DNA of 45,460 nucleotides from Planctomycetota bacterium (GCA_003388505.1 QQVO01000067.1:1-45460); one strand, 5' to 3'; positions 33,173-42,760 are shown, counted from the first letter of the stretch. The notes: generated by a model from the letters alone, not told the origin. Numbers and translations: made by a program.

Positions 33173-34384
33173 TCACCGCGGCGAGTTCTCGTACCAGATC
33201 ACGCCCAGATTCTCGCGTTCTTCGCAGGTCAGCACGTCCAGGTCGCCGTCGGCATCGAGGTCGATCAGTTGGATGAGATCGAACTTCGTCCCTTGCGGGC
33301 CGCTGATCTCGTGCGAGTTCCATTCCGGCTGGTCGGACGGGCCGTCCTGCGACATCCAGAAGACGCCCGAAACGTTCTTCGCATTCTCGCAACTGACGAC
33401 CACATCGGTGCGTCCGTCGCCGTCAACGTCCGCCAGGCGAACCGCCTTCCCGGTTCCCGTCCCCGGCGGCATGCTCACCGAGGTCACAGTCCACTCGTCT
33501 CCGCTCTCCCTCGTCTGCCGAAACATCAGCACACCATCGTCGCGCGTAGCACACGCAACCTCCAGCTTCCCGTCGCTGTCGAAATCGCCAACGTCCGCGA
33601 ACATCACTTCGTGATCCGTGCCGCCGATCGTGTGCACCACCCAGTCATCGGTCAGAGCAACCGCCGCCCCCGGATTCTCCAGCCACTTGCATCCGCGAGT
33701 CGGTCCTTTGCGATCCGTGAGGAGCAAGTCAGCGTCTCCGTCCCGGTCAACATCCGCGCTCTCGAGAGACATGATCCACCCCGCCTCGTAAAGCGGCATC
33801 CACACCCAATCCTCCACCCGCCGAGGATTCGCCGGCGACACCAGACAGCCGATGCGCGCCGGCTCTCCTTTCGACCCCGCGATCAAATCGATTCCGTGAC
33901 GACCGTCGAAATCGAATGGAACACAATACATCCATTGTCCCATGTCGACCGTCGCAGGGATCGTCTCCGTTTCCCAGGCCGACTCCTCCAGCACTCGTGA
34001 GGAATCGCGCGGCCCCCAGTGAACCGACATCGTCCGCGTCCGTCCCTCACACGAACTGATCACATCGAAACCGCCGTCCCCGTCGAGGTCGACCAGCACA
34101 GCGTCCTCCGGCGACCCGACGCGCCCTACCACCACGAGAGGCCACGGCTTCCTCACGTCCGACGTGCCGGGATTCAAATACAAGCGAATCTGCCCGCCTT
34201 CCTCCCAGGCGCTCACCAAGTCCAGCAGCCCGTCGCCGTTGACATCCCCCGGCCGGACGCCGTCCGCACCGCGCGAGCCGTCGTCAATCGTGTGCCGCCG
34301 CCACGGCTGTCCCCGCACCTCGACCGCCCCTGCGATGACGCATGGAATCAACGCCAAAATCGACAATCGTGTTCGAGACTTCAT
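33173..34384 (-). CDS. FG-GAP/VCBS-repeat secreted protein
   Basis: Starting at ATG 34384 the protein has 403 residues; a longer frame to 34429 is possible. A signal peptide is followed by about seven beta-propeller-like repeats. They carry calcium loops such as DVNGDGLLDLV, DLDGDGGFDVI, DVDRDGDADLL, DFDSDGKLEV, DVDGDGRTDVV and DLDADGDLDVL. Integrin-like FG-GAP propellers of this sort bind protein or carbohydrate outside the cell. Plantomycete genomes carry many copies. The ligand is unknown. It ends 65 bases from the cysE stop and starts 150 bases away from the divergent DUF1501 gene. Confidence 0.88.
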   Translation of the reverse strand: MKSRTRLSILALIPCVIAGAVEVRGQPWRRHTIDDGSRGADGVRPGDVNGDGLLDLVSAWEEGGQIRLYLNPGTSDVRKPWPLVVVGRVGSPEDAVLVDLDGDGGFDVISSCEGRTRTMSVHWGPRDSSRVLEESAWETETIPATVDMGQWMYCVPFDFDGRHGIDLIAGSKGEPARIGCLVSPANPRRVEDWVWMPLYEAGWIMSLESADVDRDGDADLLLTDRKGPTRGCKWLENPGAAVALTDDWVVHTIGGTDHEVMFADVGDFDSDGKLEVACATRDDGVLMFRQTRESGDEWTVTSVSMPPGTGTGKAVRLADVDGDGRTDVVVSCENAKNVSGVFWMSQDGPSDQPEWNSHEISGPQGTKFDLIQLIDLDADGDLDVLTCEERENLGVIWYENSPR

Positions 34385-34533
34385 TCCACGATGGTCTCCT
34401 TGGCGAACCGTTGGTCCTTGGGAAATCATGCCCGGTTCGCTCGATGGACCAATCTGGTCGACTTGCCGCTTGGGTTACTCCGGCCGCTGAAGTATAAATA
34501 AACAATCTCCTACGTGTTCTCAAAGAGCCTGCC

Positions 34534-35943
34534 GTGTCGAGTGCCGCCGAGTTCTTGATTCGACGCCGTCTGCTGCAATTCGCCGGAGGTGCGCTCGGGC
34601 TCAACCTGGGCGGTTTGTGGCGGGCCCAGGCTGAAGCTGCATACGGAGCCGAATCGCAGCCCCGCGCCTCCGCCTGCATTCTGGTCTTCTACTACGGCGG
34701 TCCCAGCCAGCTCGAAACATACGACATGAAGCCGGAGGCGCCGGCCGAAGTCCGCGGCGAGTTCCAGCCGATTGCCACGTCGGCCCCGGGCGTCCTCGTC
34801 AGCGAGCACCTCCCGCACATGGCGCGGGTGATGCACAAGGTGGCCCTCATCCGCAGCGTCACCCACCAGGCCCGACTGCACGACTCCGCCTCGATCCACG
34901 CCCTCACCGGCCGCCCGCTCGAAGGCCCCGACCGTGAACTCTTCAGTCCGCTGCCGCAGCGTTACCCCAGCTACGGCAGCGCCGTGACGAGCCTCACACA
35001 GAACCGCACCGCCGACGTCCCGTATGCCGCTCTGCCGTTCGTGTTTCGCAACGTCCACCCCGTTCCCTGCCAGGGAGGAGGATTCCTCGGGTCACGGTTC
35101 GATCCGCTTCAGATCGAGGTCGATCCCGCGGAACGCGCCTACCGGGCGGCCGCACTGACGCGGCAACCTGATCTCGCGGCGACGCGCACCAGAAATCGCG
35201 AGACGCTCCTGGCGTCGCTCGAAACGTCCGCCGCGACCGAATCAACCAATCTCCGCTCCTTCTACGAGCGCGCCTATCGACTGCTCGACTCCGTGACGCT
35301 GCACGAAGCACTCGATATCTCGCGCGAACCGGACGCCGTCCGCGACCGCTACGGCTTCGGCCCGGAAGCAGTCGCCGTCGGCGAGGGGGGCGGCGGAGGC
35401 AACGGTGCCGAGATGGGTTACGCCCGCCACATGCGCGGGCAGAACCTCCTGCTGGCAAGACGCCTCGTCGAATCGGGCGTGCCGTTCGTCAATGTGTACG
35501 ACTTCTTCCAGCAGGGCCAGAACTGGGACGCCCACTTCGCCTGCGCCAACCAGCACAAGCAGTTCCTGTTGCCGCAGGCGGACAGGGCGCTGGCGGCTCT
35601 CATTGGGGACCTCGACGAGCGGGGCCTCCTCGACACGACGCTCGTGGTGGCGATGGGCGAATTCGGCCGGACGCCCCACATCAACGGTCAGGCCGGCCGC
35701 GACCACTGGCCAGATTGCTATACCGTTCTCATGGCGGGCGGCGGCATTCAGGGCGGCTCAGTCTACGGCGGGAGCGACCGCATCGCCGCCTATCCGGACC
35801 GCAACCCGGTCACGCCCGGCGACATCGCCGCCACGATTTACGACCGCTTCGGTCTCGCTCCCGACACCGAGATTCACGACGCCGCGGGACGCCCGCACCG
35901 GTTGGCGCCCGGCGGGCCGATTCGTGAAATCTTTTCGGCATAG
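34534..35943 (+). CDS. DUF1501 family exported protein (Tat signal)
   Basis: The gene begins with GTG at 34534 (AAAGAG upstream) and encodes 469 residues. It has a Tat-like signal (IRRRLLQFAGGALGLNLGG, about residues 9-27). The fold is sulfatase-like without the usual catalytic cysteine. It shows CILVFYYGGPSQLETYDMKP near the start, GVPFVNVYDFF in the middle and VVAMGEFGRTPHINGQAGRD, then HWPDCYTVLMAGGGIQGG. DUF1501 proteins are typically encoded next to DUF1549/DUF1553 genes, but this one has no such partner alongside. The reaction is not known. It is divergent from the FG-GAP gene. The palindromic repeat at 35966 follows its stop. Confidence 0.9.
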   Translation: MSSAAEFLIRRRLLQFAGGALGLNLGGLWRAQAEAAYGAESQPRASACILVFYYGGPSQLETYDMKPEAPAEVRGEFQPIATSAPGVLVSEHLPHMARVMHKVALIRSVTHQARLHDSASIHALTGRPLEGPDRELFSPLPQRYPSYGSAVTSLTQNRTADVPYAALPFVFRNVHPVPCQGGGFLGSRFDPLQIEVDPAERAYRAAALTRQPDLAATRTRNRETLLASLETSAATESTNLRSFYERAYRLLDSVTLHEALDISREPDAVRDRYGFGPEAVAVGEGGGGGNGAEMGYARHMRGQNLLLARRLVESGVPFVNVYDFFQQGQNWDAHFACANQHKQFLLPQADRALAALIGDLDERGLLDTTLVVAMGEFGRTPHINGQAGRDHWPDCYTVLMAGGGIQGGSVYGGSDRIAAYPDRNPVTPGDIAATIYDRFGLAPDTEIHDAAGRPHRLAPGGPIREIFSA

Positions 35944-35965
35944 CGCGGGATCTGATTGTGGCTCG

Positions 35966-35989
35966 GCCCACGGGTCGCGGCCGGTGGGC
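35966..35989. repeat. GCCCACGGG-type palindromic repeat, copy 2
   Basis: GCCCACGGG and CCGGTGGGC around TCGCGG. It lies between the DUF1501 stop and the sulfatase stop and resembles copies at 9449, 39098 and 43307. Without a T-run it is more likely a REP-like unit than a terminator. Confidence 0.65.
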
Positions 35990-36024
35990 GTTGACATGGC
36001 ACAACGGTTGAGTGACAGAGGGTG

Positions 36025-37491
36025 TCACTCGTTTCGGCGCGCCGCCTCTTCGGCGGCTCGAATCCTCCGCGCTGAGATGCTCCGAAACTCGAACGGCAGC
36101 TTTGCGTCCGGCGGCAGCGAGTCGAGAACGCCCTGGAGATGCCTATGCCCCGCATTCGTCGCTTCATCAGCGACGAGACGCTCAGCATCCGAAAGATCAT
36201 GCTGCTCCAGCGGATCTTCCGAGAGATCGAAGAACTCCCCCGTTGAATACAGTTTGAACCGCTGCGAACGGACGACGCGCCGCGTGTAGTATTGCGTCAG
36301 GCACCACGTGCGCCACGGCCGGTCCGGTTCTTTTCCCAGAAGTTGCGGAGCGAACGACCACCCGTCGATCACGCGATCGTCCGGCAGCGGCGCGCCCGCC
36401 AGACCGGCGAGCGTCGGCAAGACGTCCGACGCGTCAATCAGGTCGTCGCTGAAACCAACCGGCACGATCCCCGGGCAGTTGACGATGAACGGCACATTGA
36501 TCCCTCGTTCGGTGAGCGAGTAGATTCCCTCGCCCGAGACGCGACCGTTGATCCGACCACCCAGGCTGTGTTCATCTCCCTGATCGGTGCCGTTGTCCGT
36601 TCCGTTATCGGCCGCGATGAAGACGATCGTGTTTTCGCGAAGCCCCGCCTCTTCGAGACCGTTGATGAAGCGTCCAATGATCTGGTCCGCATAGGAGACC
36701 ATCCCCTCAAACTTCTCGCGGGCCGTCATCTCTTGGCCGCGGTTCGCCGGCGTCTCGACGACCGGGATGTGGGTGAGAATCGCCGAGTAGTACGCCAGGA
36801 ACGGTTCCTCCCGATGCCGGGCCATGTAGTCGATCATCCAGTCGCAACAGACGTCCGGACCAAACTTGCCGGTCATATCGACATGCTCGCCGTTGATCAG
36901 GATGTACGGGTCCCAATACCGCTGCTTGTGCGCAGGATGCCCCTTTGGCCCCTCCGGCCAGAGGCAGTGCTCTTCAAACCCGTGTTCCGCCAGCGCGTCC
37001 TTCTGCGCCGGATCGGTGAAGTCATTGATCTGCCATTTGCCGGAGATCGCCGTCCGATAACCGGCTTGCTGGAGGACGCGGGCGAACGTGATTTCCCGGT
37101 TCCAGTCGAAGTACCCGCCGCCGTAGATCGCCGGGTCGTGATGCGTATGCCAACCGGTCCGGAACGGGTACCGCCCGGTGAGCAGCATATGCCGGCTCGT
37201 GCTGCACACCGGCGTAATGTAGAAGTTGCGAAACTGCAGCCCCTCCCGCGCCAAGCGGTCAATGCTCGGCGTCACATCCTCCTGACTGCCATAGCAGCGA
37301 AACCAGTCCTTCCCGACATTGTCGAGCAGAATAAACAGAATATTGGGCCGCTCCGCGCGGTCATCCGCGGCATTCACAGGCGTGTACGTCGCAAACAACG
37401 CGCAGCCGACAACCAGGGAAGCGATCCAGGAGTTTGAAAGTCGACGGTGCATCTGCTTGCCCATATCCGGATTTGTCGGTGGTGTCTCCAT
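36025..37491 (-). CDS. Exported sulfatase (arylsulfatase family)
   Basis: This 488-residue protein has a hydrophobic signal segment (about residues 22-41). It starts the mature part with RPNILFILLDNVGKDWFRCYG, the metal-binding entry of the sulfatase fold. The active-site sequence is VCSTSRHMLLTGRYPFRTGW with C96, the residue normally turned into formylglycine. The usual motif is C-x-P-x-R; here the third position is Thr, so the proline is missing, which may weaken recognition by the modifying enzyme. Later blocks include FIAADNGTDNGTDQGDEHSLGG in part, with the Asp/Asn metal ligands, and a histidine in HDLSDAERL. The substrate may be a sulfated polysaccharide. The start is ATG 37491, with M10 and M14 as alternatives. 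A maturase gene is not in the window. Confidence 0.88.
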   Translation of the reverse strand: METPPTNPDMGKQMHRRLSNSWIASLVVGCALFATYTPVNAADDRAERPNILFILLDNVGKDWFRCYGSQEDVTPSIDRLAREGLQFRNFYITPVCSTSRHMLLTGRYPFRTGWHTHHDPAIYGGGYFDWNREITFARVLQQAGYRTAISGKWQINDFTDPAQKDALAEHGFEEHCLWPEGPKGHPAHKQRYWDPYILINGEHVDMTGKFGPDVCCDWMIDYMARHREEPFLAYYSAILTHIPVVETPANRGQEMTAREKFEGMVSYADQIIGRFINGLEEAGLRENTIVFIAADNGTDNGTDQGDEHSLGGRINGRVSGEGIYSLTERGINVPFIVNCPGIVPVGFSDDLIDASDVLPTLAGLAGAPLPDDRVIDGWSFAPQLLGKEPDRPWRTWCLTQYYTRRVVRSQRFKLYSTGEFFDLSEDPLEQHDLSDAERLVADEATNAGHRHLQGVLDSLPPDAKLPFEFRSISARRIRAAEEAARRNE

Positions 37492-37589
37492 GACACCGGT
37501 TGCCGAGAACGGTCTGTGAGGAATGGACAGCTTGAAAACCTGTCCGACGGATGCCGCATGAGCCTCACGTCACAGCTCTTCGTGATCCC

Positions 37590-37618
37590 TCCGTGTCTCC
37601 GCGCCTCCGTGGTGAAAA
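37590..37618. repeat. CTCTGCG-type repeat, copy 2 (variant)
   Basis: Reads TCCGTGTCTCCGCGCCTCCG and continues TGGTGAAAA. It is a variant of the element at 3401-3419, 45237-45255 and 45311-45330. It lies between the sulfatase start and the hydrolase stop. Confidence 0.5.
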
Positions 37619-37625
37619 CATCACG

Positions 37626-38984
37626 CTATTCGCGATCACTTCCCTCGCGCGGCAGCAGCGGGCGGTGACGTTCAATCTGCGCTTTGAAATCTCCCAGGCT
37701 CTGCCACAGCAGCGGCTGATTCAGGTCGACCTCGGCCACCGCCACCGTTCCCCACTGCGTCGCCTGCGCCAACGGCCGCCCGTCGTGACCGAAGATCGCC
37801 GAGATCATCCAGTCCGACGAAACGTCGGTATACGTGCTGCTGACGACGTAGGTGTGGTTCTCGCACGCCCTCGCCGCGCTGAGCATCGGATTGCAGCCCG
37901 CTACCGGAAACGCGATCACCTCCGCGCCGTTGTTGCTCAACTCCCTCGCCACTTCCGGATAAAACCCGTCGTAGCAGATCATCATCCCGACTTTTCCGAA
38001 CCGCGTCTCGAACACCGGGTACTCGTCCCCCGGCATGATGCCGGCCTCAATTTCCCCGCGCGGCAGCGTGACCTTGCGGTACTTGCCGACCAGTTCTCCA
38101 TCGGGCCCCATCAGAATCGAGACGTTGTACATCAGGTGCTCATCCTTCTCGATGATTCCCGCGACGATGTACATGTCGTGCTCCTTCGCCAGGGCGCCGA
38201 AGAACTCGGTCGATGGTCCGGGGACCGGCTCGGCGCAGTCCGCGTAGGAGAGTCCCGTTCCCGAGAATGTCAACACTTCCGGCAGCACGACCAGATCAGC
38301 GTCCTGCGCCGCAGCCTCCTCGATCAGCGGCGGGAACTGCTCCCGGTTCTCCTGCGGATTGCTTCCGCCGTTCGGGCGATAATGCACGGTCGCCAGCCGG
38401 ACGATGCGCGGCGCCGGCGGATCGATCGCCTCCAGGCTCACATCGCTCCAGGCGACGGACGAATGGGGCGGTCCCCAGCGGAAATGAAGTTCGACCACTC
38501 CCTGCGCCGCATCGCTCGGAACCAGATAGGTTCCCGCCACTTCGGTCCATTCGCCGTCGGTTCCGCCGTCGACCGGGAACTCGGGCTCGGCGCGCGGCCG
38601 CGTCCCCTCCATGAACGATGCAACCGAAGGCGCATCGTGCGACACGCGGCCGCCGTCCTTGTCCAACCAGGTGATCCGCGCCATCGCGGCCCGCCGCACC
38701 AGGTCGATTCCGTCGGTCTTCCGCCAGACCGAAAACCGGTGATACTGCCCGCCTTCGACGTCGAATGTCTTCTGCCAGTGTCCCTGCAAGCCCTTCCGAT
38801 CGTCGGCCGAGATCACCAGCGCCCCGTGTCCTTCCCGACCACCGCTGGCATCCCACGTGAATTCAGGACGCACCTCATCACGCGGCGACTCCTGCGTCCA
38901 GCCGTCCGCCTCGGGTGGTCCCGCGAACGCAGAGTGAATCGTGAGTGACCCGACCAGGAACACCATTGAAACGAGACGAAACAT
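37626..38984 (-). CDS. Exported carbon-nitrogen hydrolase (nitrilase fold) with an N-terminal binding-like domain
   Basis: From ATG 38984 the protein has 452 residues; 14 codons of open frame upstream are discounted. A signal peptide (about residues 1-22) precedes a beta-rich domain (about 25-190) that resembles carbohydrate-binding jelly rolls. From about residue 195 the nitrilase fold begins ([19 protein letters not shown]), with the triad Glu (VVLPEVLTF), Lys ([11 protein letters not shown]) and Cys ([10 protein letters not shown]). Such enzymes cleave C-N bonds of amides or carbamates. The join of a binding domain to an exported nitrilase is uncommon but is seen in planctomycetes. It follows the sulfatase gene by 134 bases on the same strand, so both may serve breakdown of the same polymer. 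The substrate is not known. Confidence 0.88.
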   Translation of the reverse strand: MFRLVSMVFLVGSLTIHSAFAGPPEADGWTQESPRDEVRPEFTWDASGGREGHGALVISADDRKGLQGHWQKTFDVEGGQYHRFSVWRKTDGIDLVRRAAMARITWLDKDGGRVSHDAPSVASFMEGTRPRAEPEFPVDGGTDGEWTEVAGTYLVPSDAAQGVVELHFRWGPPHSSVAWSDVSLEAIDPPAPRIVRLATVHYRPNGGSNPQENREQFPPLIEEAAAQDADLVVLPEVLTFSGTGLSYADCAEPVPGPSTEFFGALAKEHDMYIVAGIIEKDEHLMYNVSILMGPDGELVGKYRKVTLPRGEIEAGIMPGDEYPVFETRFGKVGMMICYDGFYPEVARELSNNGAEVIAFPVAGCNPMLSAARACENHTYVVSSTYTDVSSDWMISAIFGHDGRPLAQATQWGTVAVAEVDLNQPLLWQSLGDFKAQIERHRPLLPREGSDRE

Positions 38985-39097
38985 TCTCACGACTGATCCT
39001 TCCGTTGCTCGCGAATGGAAGCGCACGCAGTCATGGCGCGCACGATGCCACTATGACTGTTGGAGGGAGGAATGTGAACTGTGAATGACGGCTCCCC

Positions 39098-39127
39098 GAA
39101 GCCCACCGGTCGCAGCCGGTGGGCTTC
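39098..39127. repeat. GCCCACGGG-type palindromic repeat, copy 3
   Basis: GAAGCCCACCGG and CCGGTGGGCTTC pair exactly around TCGCAG. It is a 12-bp stem, the best of the four copies, and sits just before the stop of the DUF1501 gene at 39156, where it could stabilise the end of the message. Confidence 0.7.
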
Positions 39128-39155
39128 GGGAATTGCGCGACGTGTGGGGTTGGCG

Positions 39156-40499
39156 TCAGCCGATGATTTCGGTGATCGGGCTTGCTTCCGGGTCCGCCAG
39201 CCGGATTGGACGGCCGACGTTGGACATGTTTTGCTTCTGCGGATCGAGCCCCAGCGCGAGGCAGAGCGTCGCCAGGAAGTCCGGCATCGAAACCGGTCGG
39301 TCGACGATCGTCATCCCGTCTTCCGAACTCGCGCCAATCACTTGCCCGCCCTGAATGCCGCCGCCGCAGAGCACGGTGCTCCAGGCGGCCGGGAAGTGGT
39401 CGCGACCGGTCCGGTCAGACACAATGCCCGGCGTCCGGCCGAATTCGCCCATCCAGACCACCAGCGTCGAGTCGAGCATACCCCGCCCGTCGAGGTCTTC
39501 CAGCAGCGTCGACCACGCCGGGTCGAGCACGCCGCACAATTGCTGCACCTGGTTGAAATTGTCGTTGTGCGTGTCCCAGCCGATGCCCGCATTCCCCTGC
39601 ACGCCGTTGAGCGAGACTTCGATGAACGGCACGCCCCGCTCCACCAGCCGCCGCGCCAGCAGGCACGCGTCGCCAAACGGGTTACGGCCGTAAGCGTCCC
39701 GCAGTTCGGGCGCCTCATCTTCGAATTTAAAAGCGCCCACCGCCGAGGAGCGCATCATCTTCACCGCCTTCTCGTAGGCCGTCCGATGGCTCTCGACCGG
39801 CATCGCCCGCCGCGATTCCTGGAAGCCCGTTTCCAGCACGTCCAGCAGTTCCAGCCGCGCATCCGATTGCGAGAAGTCGACTCCCTCCGGCAACTCGATG
39901 TTGCGAACGCTGAGATTCGTTTGCTCGGCCATCTGTGGATTCGGCGTCACACCGGGGTCGCCCACCACCAGCGGGGCGTACTGCGGCCCAAGAAACCCCG
40001 GCCCGAACGCGCCCGGACTGATGAACCGGTTCGGTGCGACGCTCACGAAGTTCGGCAGATCCGCATCGAGGCTGCCGAGTTCTTTGCTGAACAGCGACCC
40101 CAATGTCGGATACCGGATCGGCCCCTGCGGCAGATACCCCGTATGCGCCAGGTACGTCGCCCGCGTATGGTCGCCTTCCTTGGTGCTCATCGAACGGATG
40201 ATCGCCATCCGCTCCATCTGTTTCGCGACGCCCGGCAAATGCTCGCAGACCTGAATCCCAGGCACACTCGTATCGATGGCCTCGAATTCGCCGCCGTTCT
40301 CATGCCCCGGCTTCGGATCGAACGTATCGATCTGGCTCGGCCCCCCGCTCATCCAGAGCAGGATACAGGCCCGCTTCCGCTTCGGATCGGCGGCCGCTTC
40401 TTCCGCAAACGCGGGAAACCAGCGACACATCGAGCCACCGAGTACCCCGGCGGAGGCGAGACGGAGCCAGTCACGACGGTGGGTGTGGGTGTGGAGCAT
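39156..40499 (-). CDS. DUF1501 family exported protein (Tat signal)
   Basis: From ATG 40499 the protein has 447 residues. A Tat motif (HRRDWLRLASAGVLGGS, about residues 7-23) leads the mature part KRKRACILLWMSGGPSQIDT. It then shows GGEFEAIDTSVPGIQVCEHLP, the middle GVPFIEVSLNGVQGNAGIG and the end LVVWMGEFGRTPGIVSDRTG, typical of the family. It is the downstream gene of a pair with the DUF1549/DUF1553 gene (40631-42232), the standard planctomycete arrangement; a 131-base gap holding an inverted repeat separates them. The pair is thought to act in the periplasm, but neither reaction is established. Confidence 0.92.
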   Translation of the reverse strand: MLHTHTHRRDWLRLASAGVLGGSMCRWFPAFAEEAAADPKRKRACILLWMSGGPSQIDTFDPKPGHENGGEFEAIDTSVPGIQVCEHLPGVAKQMERMAIIRSMSTKEGDHTRATYLAHTGYLPQGPIRYPTLGSLFSKELGSLDADLPNFVSVAPNRFISPGAFGPGFLGPQYAPLVVGDPGVTPNPQMAEQTNLSVRNIELPEGVDFSQSDARLELLDVLETGFQESRRAMPVESHRTAYEKAVKMMRSSAVGAFKFEDEAPELRDAYGRNPFGDACLLARRLVERGVPFIEVSLNGVQGNAGIGWDTHNDNFNQVQQLCGVLDPAWSTLLEDLDGRGMLDSTLVVWMGEFGRTPGIVSDRTGRDHFPAAWSTVLCGGGIQGGQVIGASSEDGMTIVDRPVSMPDFLATLCLALGLDPQKQNMSNVGRPIRLADPEASPITEIIG

Positions 40500-40503
40500 G
40501 GTG

Positions 40504-40625
40504 GGTTTTCGGTTGTCGGTTTTCAGTTGTCGGTGAGGGCGAAGCCGCAAGCGGCGGGTGTTGTGGTGGCTCAGATTCCAGCGACGTCAAGCGCATACGG
40601 AAAACTGACAACTGAATACCGACAG
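40504..40625. repeat. Two copies of a TTGTCGGTTTTCAG-type repeat, inverted
   Basis: Copy at 40504-40534 reads GGTTTTCGGTTGTCGGTTTT followed by CAGTTGTCGGT. An inverted relative at 40598-40625 reads CGGAAAACTGACAACTGAAT and continues CCGACAG. They lie in the gap between the DUF1553 and DUF1501 genes of one operon, so they could form a large stem or be remnants of a dispersed element. Confidence 0.6.
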
Positions 40626-40630
40626 CCACC

Positions 40631-42232
40631 TCAATGATTCATCAGAAACTCACTCGAATTCAACAACGCCCAGAACACGTCGCTCAGAGCGTTCTGTTCA
40701 TCCTGTGTCGGCCCGCCGGACGCGACGTAGGTTCCGAACTTCTCTGCTTCCACGGGTGACGGCCCTCGCGCGAGAGTCGCCAGGAACAGTGCCTCCACCT
40801 TCTCATTCGTATCGAGGAACGGCGCATCGATCACGGCCGCCAAGGTTTGGCTGTCGGTCAGGTCGGTCGCGCCGGCGATGAACTCGCCGTTCATCAGTTG
40901 CAGTGCTTGAAGTATCGTCGACGCCCGTTCGGTCGGTGAATCGGCTTCGTTCCGGAACGTCTCCAGAAACTCCTGCCGGGCCGGGTCGTTGTTGAAATTG
41001 AGCGCCTCTTCCGGATTGAACGGCTGCCGATACCCGACCGCCTGCGCCAGGCTGTCGAAGATCTGTTCCGGCGTCATGGCGCGAACCGGCATCCGCGCAA
41101 AACTCCGCGGCGTGTCCTGGCTCTCGTGCGTCAGCTCGCTCGTAAGCTGGTACGTCCTGCTGGCCGTGATTGCCCGGATCATGAACTTGAAGTCATACCC
41201 GTTCTCGACGAACGCGCTGGCTAACACGTCCAACAACTCCGGATGGCTCGGCGGGTTCAGCGTGCTGAAGTCGTCCAGCGGATCGACCAGCCCCACGCCG
41301 AAATGATGCGCCCAGATCCGATTCACAGCCGCCCGAGCGAAAAATGGATTCTCCTGCGAGACAAACCAGTCCGCCAGCACGTCCCGCGGCGACGATGTGC
41401 GAGAAAACTCCGCCTCGTCGCCTCCCAGAAAGCGGGCCGACACAACCCGGTCCGTTCCCGGAACCATCAACGAGCGATTGTTCGGCGGCGGAGCCGGACC
41501 GTCCGGCATGCCGGCCGTCGCAGGTCGAACCCCCGCAAAGAACGCCGCATATCCCCAGAATTCGTCCTGCTTCCAGTCGTCGAAAGGGTGATCGTGACAC
41601 TGGGCGCACTCGATCCGCACCCCGAGAAAGATCCGCGATGTCGCCGCTGCCAGATTCTCCGGCTTCCCCTCCTTCGCCCGATAGAACGCCACCGGTGTGG
41701 CCGTCTCCGGCTGGTTGAACCCCTGCACGTCCTGCGCATCCACCGGCAGTGTGAGCACCTCCCGCGCGATCTCCGCAAAGTTCCGGTTCTCCGCCAGCCG
41801 TGACCTGAGCCAGGCCTCGAACCCCGGTAGGAAAAACCGGATCTGCTGGTCCGCGTCCGCCTCCGGCAGCATCGCCGCCCGCCACAGATTCGTGTAATGC
41901 ACGATGTAGGTCGGGCTGGCAAGCAACCGCTCAACCAGTCTCCGCCGCTTGTCCGGAGACGCATCGTCACGAAAATCGCGCACATCCGAAGCCGGCGGAA
42001 TCCGCCCCGTGATGTCGAGAAACACCCGCCGAATGAACTCCTCATCACTGGACAACCCCGCCGGCTCATTCCCATCCGCTTCCCACTTCTTAGCGATCAA
42101 TCGATCAATCTCGGCAGCAATAGTGTCAACCGATGAAGAATTCTCAGTTGACTGGGCAGCCGTGCACTTCGGCACAGCGCCTGAGAGAATCAGGGCGATG
42201 ATTGCAGTACACCACCAGTTGCGCGTCGCCAT
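40631..42232 (-). CDS. DUF1549/DUF1553 exported protein with CxxCH motif
   Basis: The better start is ATG 42232 (GAAGG upstream), giving 533 residues; an upstream GTG at 42259 is also open. After a signal segment (WWCTAIIALILSGAVPKCTA), the DUF1549 part reads DEEFIRRVFLDITGRIPPAS, with the heme-like motif ECAQCHDHPFDDW (about residues 205-217). DUF1553 follows with RAAVNRIWAHHFGVGLVDPL and RTYQLTSE. The end LSDVFWALLNSSEFLMNH is standard. It is encoded upstream of DUF1501 on the same strand. The pair is thought to be an exported enzyme complex of unknown chemistry common in planctomycetes. Confidence 0.93.
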   Translation of the reverse strand: MATRNWWCTAIIALILSGAVPKCTAAQSTENSSSVDTIAAEIDRLIAKKWEADGNEPAGLSSDEEFIRRVFLDITGRIPPASDVRDFRDDASPDKRRRLVERLLASPTYIVHYTNLWRAAMLPEADADQQIRFFLPGFEAWLRSRLAENRNFAEIAREVLTLPVDAQDVQGFNQPETATPVAFYRAKEGKPENLAAATSRIFLGVRIECAQCHDHPFDDWKQDEFWGYAAFFAGVRPATAGMPDGPAPPPNNRSLMVPGTDRVVSARFLGGDEAEFSRTSSPRDVLADWFVSQENPFFARAAVNRIWAHHFGVGLVDPLDDFSTLNPPSHPELLDVLASAFVENGYDFKFMIRAITASRTYQLTSELTHESQDTPRSFARMPVRAMTPEQIFDSLAQAVGYRQPFNPEEALNFNNDPARQEFLETFRNEADSPTERASTILQALQLMNGEFIAGATDLTDSQTLAAVIDAPFLDTNEKVEALFLATLARGPSPVEAEKFGTYVASGGPTQDEQNALSDVFWALLNSSEFLMNH

Positions 42233-42358
42233 GCCGACACCTTCAAGGACATTTTTCACATTGCACGCCTCTGGTGCTGCTGCGCGGCAACGACCAGTCG
42301 TCGCAAGCTGACAAGACTCTTCAATCTCGGCTTTCGAAAATATTCCCGGAGCGATCGA

Positions 42359-42760
42359 TTACAGGACCGTTCGCTTATCGATCACTGATTCTTCAATCAT
42401 CTCCCGCCGGATCGGTTCCGAATTGTCAAACTCCATCGGTCCGATCCGCTGCTTCATTCGAATGCGAAGCAACTCTAGTTGGTCCTCCCGGAGGGACCGC
42501 GGAAAACGCTCCAACCGCTGCTGACATTGACGCTCGGCCTGGATCACGTCCTTCAAATTCGAGAACAGTTCGGCTTCAAATTGTGTGGCAGTAATCATGT
42601 CAGGTTCAGGATGACTGACCTCACTCTCCGCCGATCTCGCCGTATTACCTGTCGCGGCAACGCGATTCTCAACGGGCCGGCTGCACGAGGCCGCCACACT
42701 GGCGAGGAGGCAACAGAGCGCAACCCGCTGCGGAGATTGCACGAACATAGGACACTTCAT
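42359..42760 (-). CDS. Small lipoprotein, function unknown
   Basis: Starting at ATG 42760 the product has 133 residues. It has a basic start, a hydrophobic stretch and a lipobox ending in VAASC (cysteine near residue 26), then a polar linker (about 27-60) and a helix-rich charged part (about 65-118, with FEAELFSNLKDVIQAERQCQ). The longer frame to 42928 lacks support. I know no family. It precedes the DUF1553 gene on the same strand, 126 bases away, and may be a minor partner. Confidence 0.6.
   Translation of the reverse strand: MKCPMFVQSPQRVALCCLLASVAASCSRPVENRVAATGNTARSAESEVSHPEPDMITATQFEAELFSNLKDVIQAERQCQQRLERFPRSLREDQLELLRIRMKQRIGPMEFDNSEPIRREMIEESVIDKRTVL

Noticed and set aside
31653-33392. 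579-residue minus-strand open frame opposite cysE
   Set aside because: It crosses both the protease start and the acetyltransferase gene without any known domain.
39081-40637. 518-residue plus-strand open frame opposite the DUF1501 gene
   Set aside because: Antisense to a well-identified gene; no domain.
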